Part shown: in pieces, positions 6,443-9,036 of the stretch | How positions within the stretch are numbered: position 1 is the stretch's first letter | How the letters are laid out: each line of letters starts with the position of its first letter | From: JAHLMP01 sp964608845 | GTDB lineage: Archaea; Aenigmatarchaeota; Aenigmatarchaeia; GW2011-AR5; JAHLMP01 | Assembly (NCBI GenBank): GCA_964608845.1 | Contig: CAZSPP010000029.1 | Span: 1 to 9,036, forward strand | Direction: 5' to 3' | DNA: 9,036 bases | Notes under the pieces: generated by a model | The model's database searches: none | Told to the model about the DNA's origin: nothing | The model's input: the letters and a program-made list of their open reading frames with translations, nothing else | Position numbers and translations under genes: made by a program

Positions 6443-6461
6443 ATTGATACAATCTAAAAAA
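6435..6461. terminator. Bidirectional terminator-like inverted repeat between convergent genes
   Basis: Perfect 12-bp arms (TTTTTTAGATTG and CAATCTAAAAAA) surround a 3-base loop ATA. On each strand the T run precedes the hairpin and forms the end of a coding region. The protease gene ends TTTTTTTAG at 6442, and DUF655 ends ATTTTTTAG on the other strand at 6454. The same symmetrical element therefore contains both stop codons and could end both transcripts. Confidence 0.6.
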
Positions 6462-7017
6462 TTCTGGGCTTTAAAGGAGCAACAAATATGTAATATTTTT
6501 CATTACCTTCAAGCTCTTCCATTATCCTCTTTTTAATAATTTTCACAATACTTGAAATCCCAACCTTTTTTTCTATATCTTCAAAAGACTCAAAGGGTCT
6601 TTTGCTTATAATAGTTTGCACATACTTTTTCCCTATTCCTGAAAGAAGCTCAAGCTTATGAAGCCTTGGGGTAATTGTTCCAGCAGTATTAAAAAATTCC
6701 ACAAATCTTTTTTCATTTCTTTTTATCAACTCATCTAAAAATTCTTCTAAGTTAGAAGAAGCAATTCCTGTAAGTTCGCTAAGCTTTAATCTTCTTTTTA
6801 TCATCTTTATCTTATCCCTTTCACCAGAACCTATATAAACCTCCTCCCCAGCTTTTATACTTACATTTTCTTTTGCTACAAGCTCCAATAAAGAAAAATA
6901 TTTTGTTCCTATGGATTGAGCTATTGGTTCAGGATGCCTTGCTCCAGGATATCCTAGAGGTAAGAAATCTAACACTATAGCATATTCTTCTCTCATTATA
7001 ATCCCATGAATATTCAT
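6454..7017 (-). CDS. DUF655 family protein, putative RNA-binding, with helix-hairpin-helix
   Basis: Archaeal DUF655 protein, 187 aa from the chosen start. Visible family marks, numbered from the ATG at 7017: EEYAIVLDFLPLG (10-22), an OB-like strand start; YFSLLEL (40-46); EEVYIGSGERDKI (58-70); LTGIA (82-86); NEKRFVEFFNTAGTITPRLHKLELL (101-125), followed by SGIGKKYVQTIISKRPFESFEDI (126-148), a helix-hairpin-helix of the nucleic-acid-binding kind; and the ending KYYIFV (174-179). The precise role is not established; its recurrent place after eL21 and rpo4 in archaeal genomes points to ribosome or RNA metabolism. An in-frame GTG three codons earlier (7026) is part of the Shine-Dalgarno. It is the last gene of the operon, 20 bp after rpo4. 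The usual downstream rRNA methyltransferase ksgA is absent. Confidence 0.92.
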   Translation of the reverse strand: MNIHGIIMREEYAIVLDFLPLGYPGARHPEPIAQSIGTKYFSLLELVAKENVSIKAGEEVYIGSGERDKIKMIKRRLKLSELTGIASSNLEEFLDELIKRNEKRFVEFFNTAGTITPRLHKLELLSGIGKKYVQTIISKRPFESFEDIEKKVGISSIVKIIKKRIMEELEGNEKYYIFVAPLKPRIF

Positions 7018-7021
7018 AAAT

Positions 7022-7027
7022 CTCACT
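7022..7027 (-). promoter_or_regulatory. Shine-Dalgarno that decides the DUF655 start
   Basis: The minus strand reads AGTGAG, then ATTT, then ATG. GTGAG matches the GGTGA core, and its GTG is in frame 9 nt before the ATG at 7017, so the longer call from 7026 is probably wrong. Confidence 0.5.
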
Positions 7028-7037
7028 TCTTAACATA

Positions 7038-7355
7038 TTAATCTTTCTTGTATTTTTTCACAATCTCTACAATATTTTTTATCTCCTCTTTTTTGAGTTT
7101 TTCTTTGCTGAAAAGTGCCACAAATTCTTCCTCTGTATCAGGAAGCACATTAATTATTTCTATTATCTGTTTTTTGTTCAATATATTTAGATTATTTAAC
7201 TCTTCATAAAGCTTATCGGCCTTTGCTTTTGTAAGGATTGGAATTTTATTAAAATATTCCATACATATCTTTTGCTCATATTTATCTCTATTTGATTTGC
7301 TCAATATATTTTTAGCTTCTGCTGCGGTTATAATCTCTTCTTTTAAAACATCCAT
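7038..7355 (-). CDS. rpoF: DNA-directed RNA polymerase subunit Rpo4 (RpoF)
   Basis: 105-aa counterpart of eukaryotic Rpb4, which pairs with Rpo7 to form the stalk of archaeal RNA polymerase and binds nascent RNA and initiation factors. The protein is nearly all helical and begins with the family-like EEIITAAEAKNILSK. A C-terminal HRDC-like helical region follows (LTKAKADKLYEELNNLNILNKKQIIEIINVLPDTEEEFVALFSKE). The NVLPDTEEEF segment, preceding a run of helix, is the strongest family mark. Position between eL21 and DUF655 is the standard archaeal context and strengthens the call. Its Shine-Dalgarno AGTGAT overlaps the TGA of eL21, so the two genes are probably translationally linked. Rpo7 is not in the window. 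Confidence 0.92.
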   Translation of the reverse strand: MDVLKEEIITAAEAKNILSKSNRDKYEQKICMEYFNKIPILTKAKADKLYEELNNLNILNKKQIIEIINVLPDTEEEFVALFSKEKLKKEEIKNIVEIVKKYKKD

Positions 7356-7359
7356 AATA

Positions 7360-7641
7360 TCACTTTTTTAAAGGCTTCAAATGGACTGGATTTATTATAA
7401 TTTGTTTTGTTCTTTTTAAGTCTTTAACGCTAACAATATAAGCTTTTCCTCTCTTTCCAATTATTTTGCCAGTTCTTCCTTGAAATTTCGGATGCGGAAT
7501 TTTTTGAGATGCGGGTTGAATATCTATATGCACAATATCTCCTATATTAAATTCTTTTAAAAAAGTATTAGGCTTTAATATATCAGTTTGTTTTAGTTTT
7601 TCCCTAGTTTTTCTTCTAATTCCATAAGATTTTATTACCAT
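7360..7641 (-). CDS. rpl21e: Large-subunit ribosomal protein eL21 (L21e)
   Basis: 93-aa basic component of the archaeal/eukaryotic 50S/60S subunit. Visible: N-terminal YGIRRKTREKLKQ (6-18), which contacts rRNA; NIGDIVHIDIQPASQKIPHPKFQGRTGKIIGKRGKAYIV (a KOW/SH3-like barrel with the family mark PHPKFQGRTG); and the ending INPVHLKPLK. Length matches archaeal eL21. It starts 2 bp after the pfdB stop, with GGTGC inside the last pfdB codons serving as a ribosome-binding site. In many archaea this gene leads its own cluster with rpo4; here it sits inside a larger operon. Confidence 0.97.
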   Translation of the reverse strand: MVIKSYGIRRKTREKLKQTDILKPNTFLKEFNIGDIVHIDIQPASQKIPHPKFQGRTGKIIGKRGKAYIVSVKDLKRTKQIIINPVHLKPLKK

Positions 7642-7643
7642 TT

Positions 7644-8003
7644 TTATGCACCAGATTCCAAAACAGGCAAAACCTTTTGCAGCTTTTCTTTTATTTCATT
7701 TATTGATTTTTTAAGCATTTCCTCATTCTTTTCAAATATTTTTATCTTCATTTCTATATCTTCCATTTCCTCATTAAGCCCCTCCTTTATCTTTTCTTTA
7801 TCATATTTTATTATTATTGGTCCAACAATCTTGTATACATTTTCTTCATTGCTTTCCTCAAGCTCCTTTAAAGCCTCTTCTATTTCAGCCTTTTTTATCA
7901 TCAAGGCCTGCTTTTGAATAGATATGTTTTCTAATTGCTGATTTTGTGTTTGAAATTTGATCAGCAATTCTTCTGCTTCTTTTTTTATATTTTTTTCGTC
8001 CAT
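7644..8003 (-). CDS. pfdB: Prefoldin subunit beta
   Basis: 119-aa chaperone subunit; four beta and two alpha subunits make the jellyfish-shaped prefoldin that holds unfolded proteins for the thermosome. Visible: N-terminal coiled-coil helix (about 5-52) with the family segment QNQQLENISIQKQALMIKKAEIEEALKELEE; a beta hairpin VYKIVGPIIIKYDK (56-69) that forms the hexamer core; and a second coiled-coil helix (70-113). The spacing is as in the family. The ATG at 8003 is preferred over an in-frame GTG at 8012, because TAAGGTGG at 8016-8009 is the rpo12 stop followed by a clear Shine-Dalgarno. It lies 10 bp after rpo12. In many archaea the KEOPS subunit gene pcc1 sits between these two; it is missing here. 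Confidence 0.95.
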   Translation of the reverse strand: MDEKNIKKEAEELLIKFQTQNQQLENISIQKQALMIKKAEIEEALKELEESNEENVYKIVGPIIIKYDKEKIKEGLNEEMEDIEMKIKIFEKNEEMLKKSINEIKEKLQKVLPVLESGA

Positions 8004-8008
8004 TTTTT

Positions 8009-8013
8009 CCACC
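8009..8013 (-). promoter_or_regulatory. Shine-Dalgarno that decides the pfdB start
   Basis: The minus strand reads GGTGG, then AAAAA, then ATG, directly after the rpo12 TAA. The GTG in it is in frame 9 nt before the ATG and would otherwise be taken as a start. Confidence 0.6.
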
Positions 8014-8145
8014 TTAAACAGCCTTTACCATTTTCGGAATTTCTGGTCTAGGTTTTTTAACAATTCTATAACCACAATAAGGGCATTGTATCTTATCCCT
8101 TATTTCAAATCTTTTTTTACAATATATACATTCATATTCTACCAT
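8014..8145 (-). CDS. rpoP: DNA-directed RNA polymerase subunit Rpo12 (RpoP)
   Basis: 43-aa zinc protein, the archaeal counterpart of Rpb12, which sits near Rpo3/Rpo10 in the polymerase assembly platform. Read by hand: it begins MVEYECIYCKK and has zinc ligands Cys6, Cys9, Cys21 and Cys24 in two CxxC knuckles (CIYC and CPYC). It continues CGYRIVKKPRP, the family's signature ending region, and finishes PKMVKAV. Length is normal for archaeal Rpo12. A strong Shine-Dalgarno GGGTGAG lies 4 nt before the ATG. It starts 14 bp after the eL43 stop, the usual archaeal pairing of these two genes. Confidence 0.95.
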   Translation of the reverse strand: MVEYECIYCKKRFEIRDKIQCPYCGYRIVKKPRPEIPKMVKAV

Positions 8146-8159
8146 ATACTCACCCTAAA

Positions 8160-8336
8160 TCACCATCTAAATTCATAAGCGTCTGAAGCAAACTTTGTTT
8201 TACATTTTTTGCATATCCATATGCCTGCTGCTATTCTCTTCACCTTTTCTCTTGAGCATACAGGACAATAATAAGCCTTTTTTGGTTTTGTCTTTAGCCT
8301 TTGTTCTCTAGTCCTTTTTCCATATCTTGATGTCAT
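8160..8336 (-). CDS. rpl37ae: Large-subunit ribosomal protein eL43 (L37Ae), short form
   Basis: 58-aa zinc-ribbon ribosomal protein, first gene of the operon. Read by hand: basic start MTSRYGKRTREQRLK, matching the family's RYG-x-R segment; first knuckle CPVC (24-27); then VKRIAAGIWICKKCKTKFASDAYEF, with the second knuckle CKKC (42-45) and the family mark VKR-x-x-x-GIW-x-C. Archaeal eL43 is commonly about 70-95 aa. This one lacks about ten residues before RYG and about seven more before the first knuckle. No in-frame ATG, GTG or TTG other than weak TTA codons occurs before the upstream stop at 8361-8363, so the short form is genuine rather than a start error. No Shine-Dalgarno is seen; a leaderless start from the AT palindrome upstream is likely. 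Confidence 0.95.
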   Translation of the reverse strand: MTSRYGKRTREQRLKTKPKKAYYCPVCSREKVKRIAAGIWICKKCKTKFASDAYEFRW

Positions 8337-8357
8337 ACTCTTTAATTTTAAATTAAA

Positions 8358-8381
8358 AACTTAAAAATATATTTTTAAGTT
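8358..8381 (-). promoter_or_regulatory. 24-bp perfect AT palindrome, probable promoter of the eL43 operon
   Basis: Each 12-base half reads AACTTAAAAATA and its complement, so the whole is self-complementary with no spacer. Its gene-proximal half is 22-34 bp before the eL43 ATG at 8336, where a TATA box is expected. It could be just the TATA element, an operator for a dimeric regulator overlapping it, or the end of the upstream membrane-protein transcript. Confidence 0.45.
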
Positions 8382-8393
8382 AAGCACATTCTC

Positions 8394-8422
8394 TAAACTT
8401 TAATAAACCTACTATAAGTTTA
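8394..8422. repeat. 7-bp inverted repeat after the 82-aa gene
   Basis: TAAACTT (8394-8400) and AAGTTTA (8416-8422) are inverted arms around a 15-base loop, starting 18 bp past the stop of the 82-aa gene. It may mark the 3' end of that message. Arms this short and AT-rich can occur by chance. Confidence 0.25.
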
Positions 8423-8439
8423 AAGAATAGATCTAGGGA

Positions 8440-8688
8440 CTATTTTTCCACTCTTCTATAAATTCTATGCAAAAGCATTATAATTATAACGCCCTCTGCC
8501 AGAAAGAATATCATAATAATATTTGTTAATACCTGCAGAAAATACTGATCTGGGAGCATAAATCCAATTCCAGCCAAAACAAGGACAAACGCAGTCAACA
8601 GAACAAGAATAAAAATAGAAATAATTTCAACATATGTTATTGCTTCATTTTTTCCTATCTTATATATATTTTTTCCTTTTTTTGGCAT
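8440..8688 (-). CDS. Small two-helix membrane protein downstream of the pilin-like gene
   Basis: I do not recognise this 82-aa protein. It starts with a lysine-rich cytoplasmic segment (MPKKGKNIYKIGKNE). Two hydrophobic helices at about 19-45 and 51-74 are separated by a very short turn (LPDQY), and it ends with a basic tail (HRIYRRVEK), giving an N-in/C-in hairpin. It has no cysteine and no recognised motif. It begins 3 bp after the stop of the pilin-like gene on the same strand, with a weak GTGCTGA ribosome-binding site spanning that stop, so the two are probably cotranscribed. A role as a partner of the pilin-like protein is inference from this coupling only. Confidence 0.75.
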   Translation of the reverse strand: MPKKGKNIYKIGKNEAITYVEIISIFILVLLTAFVLVLAGIGFMLPDQYFLQVLTNIIMIFFLAEGVIIIMLLHRIYRRVEK

Positions 8689-8691
8689 ATT

Positions 8692-9036
8692 TCAGCACTG
8701 ATATTCGTCAGACATACCTGGTGATACAACTCTTATTTTTCCACCAGTGGGGCATGATACAGCCAACATGCATGTTTCAACTTCTTGAGGATCTAGTGTA
8801 TCACAGCCAGATGTTATAGTTGTTGCAACACCATTAACAAAAACACTTATTTCACTTTTTGTAACAGAGTATGTTCCAATATTTCTCAATGTTATCAAAT
8901 TTCCATTAATATTATCAATAACAATCTTCTTTCCTGTTTGTTGCTGGAGAGCTTCTTGTTGTGATTGAGATTGATTTAAAGCACCTGTTGCAATTTTAGT
9001 AACCCAAACATATGCGAATGCAATCATAGATATTGT
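8692..9036 (-). CDS. Archaeal type IV pilin/archaellin-like protein, 5' end outside the window
   Basis: The frame is open to the right edge, so the true start is missing; the Met at 9027 is internal, being preceded in frame by T-I-S. The visible start TISMIAFAYVWVTKIA looks like the second half of the hydrophobic helix that follows a class III signal peptide in archaeal pilins and archaellins. It is followed by a Gln/Ser-rich stretch (NQSQSQQEALQQQTG) and then a beta-rich domain (KIVIDNINGNLITLRNIGTYSVTKSEISVFVNG), common in archaeal pilin-like proteins. Counted from that Met, cysteines lie at 75, 86, 92 and 111; the last is the final residue. Outside the cell these could form two disulfides. 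Whether it forms a pilus, an archaellum or a surface structure cannot be told. Confidence 0.75.
   Translation of the reverse strand, partial: TISMIAFAYVWVTKIATGALNQSQSQQEALQQQTGKKIVIDNINGNLITLRNIGTYSVTKSEISVFVNGVATTITSGCDTLDPQEVETCMLAVSCPTGGKIRVVSPGMSDEYQC

Noticed and set aside
7957..8178. Plus-strand open frame of 73 codons
   Set aside because: It is antisense to pfdB, rpo12 and the end of eL43, all confirmed by family motifs. Its composition is the F/S/N/I-rich shadow type.
8337..8439. Possible tRNA or box C/D sRNA in the gap upstream of eL43
   Set aside because: The short inverted repeats do not form a cloverleaf, there is no TTC-type T-loop or CCA-adjacent acceptor stem, and no RUGAUGA C box with CUGA D box is seen.
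8634..8819. Plus-strand open frame of 61 codons
   Set aside because: It is antisense to the 82-aa membrane protein and the pilin-like gene and has no start signal or motif.
1..9036. Mobile element, CRISPR array, toxin-antitoxin or defence system
   Set aside because: I found no transposase, integrase, spaced direct repeats, nuclease-toxin pair or base-composition break. All larger genes are conserved housekeeping families.

Overview
This is a very AT-rich window (by eye about 30% G+C) from an archaeon. The evidence for Archaea is the gene set: PCNA sliding clamp, ribosomal proteins eL21 and eL43, RNA polymerase subunits Rpo4 and Rpo12, prefoldin beta, archaeal-type valyl-tRNA synthetase, DUF99, DUF655 and an archaeal site-2 protease. 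Short proteins, tight spacing and the compact eL43 suggest a small-genome, DPANN-like lineage. That placement is inference; there is no rRNA gene to test it.

Layout, left to right. Positions 1-60 may hold the last 19 codons of a plus-strand gene entering from the left. Three minus-strand genes follow: type II thymidine kinase (91-798), an 81-residue two-helix membrane protein (882-1127) and valS (1189-3570). A divergent 82-bp promoter region separates valS from a plus-strand DUF99 gene (3653-4213). That gene overlaps by 18 bp the convergent end of an 80-residue protein gene (4196-4438), which lies just downstream of PCNA (4470-5210, minus). PCNA is divergent from a plus-strand M50 site-2 protease with a PDZ domain (5315-6442). 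The protease gene converges on a six-gene minus-strand information-processing operon read in the order eL43, rpo12, pfdB, eL21, rpo4, DUF655 (8336 down to 6454). The right edge holds the end of a pilin/archaellin-like gene (8692-9036, 5' end outside the window) and, 3 bp downstream of it, a small two-helix membrane protein gene (8440-8688).

Two genes are too short to stand out as long open frames and were read by hand: rpo12 (8014-8145, 43 aa) and eL43 (8160-8336, 58 aa). Both carry the expected two CxxC zinc knuckles.

Translation signals fall into two classes. The first gene of most transcription units has a TATA-like box centred about 27 bp before the start codon, which fits leaderless mRNAs. 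Genes inside the operon have a GGTGA-type Shine-Dalgarno whose GTG begins 8-10 nt before the ATG. In PCNA, pfdB and DUF655 this GTG is in frame exactly 9 nt upstream and can be mistaken for the start codon; I place all three starts at the ATG.

I see no mobile element, CRISPR array, tRNA, rRNA, defence system or new multi-gene system. The window is mostly housekeeping. The points worth a second look are the fused operon lacking the usual pcc1 and ksgA neighbours, the symmetrical terminator at the convergent gene ends, AT palindromes at promoters, the divergent thymidine kinase, and four small uncharacterised or partial proteins.
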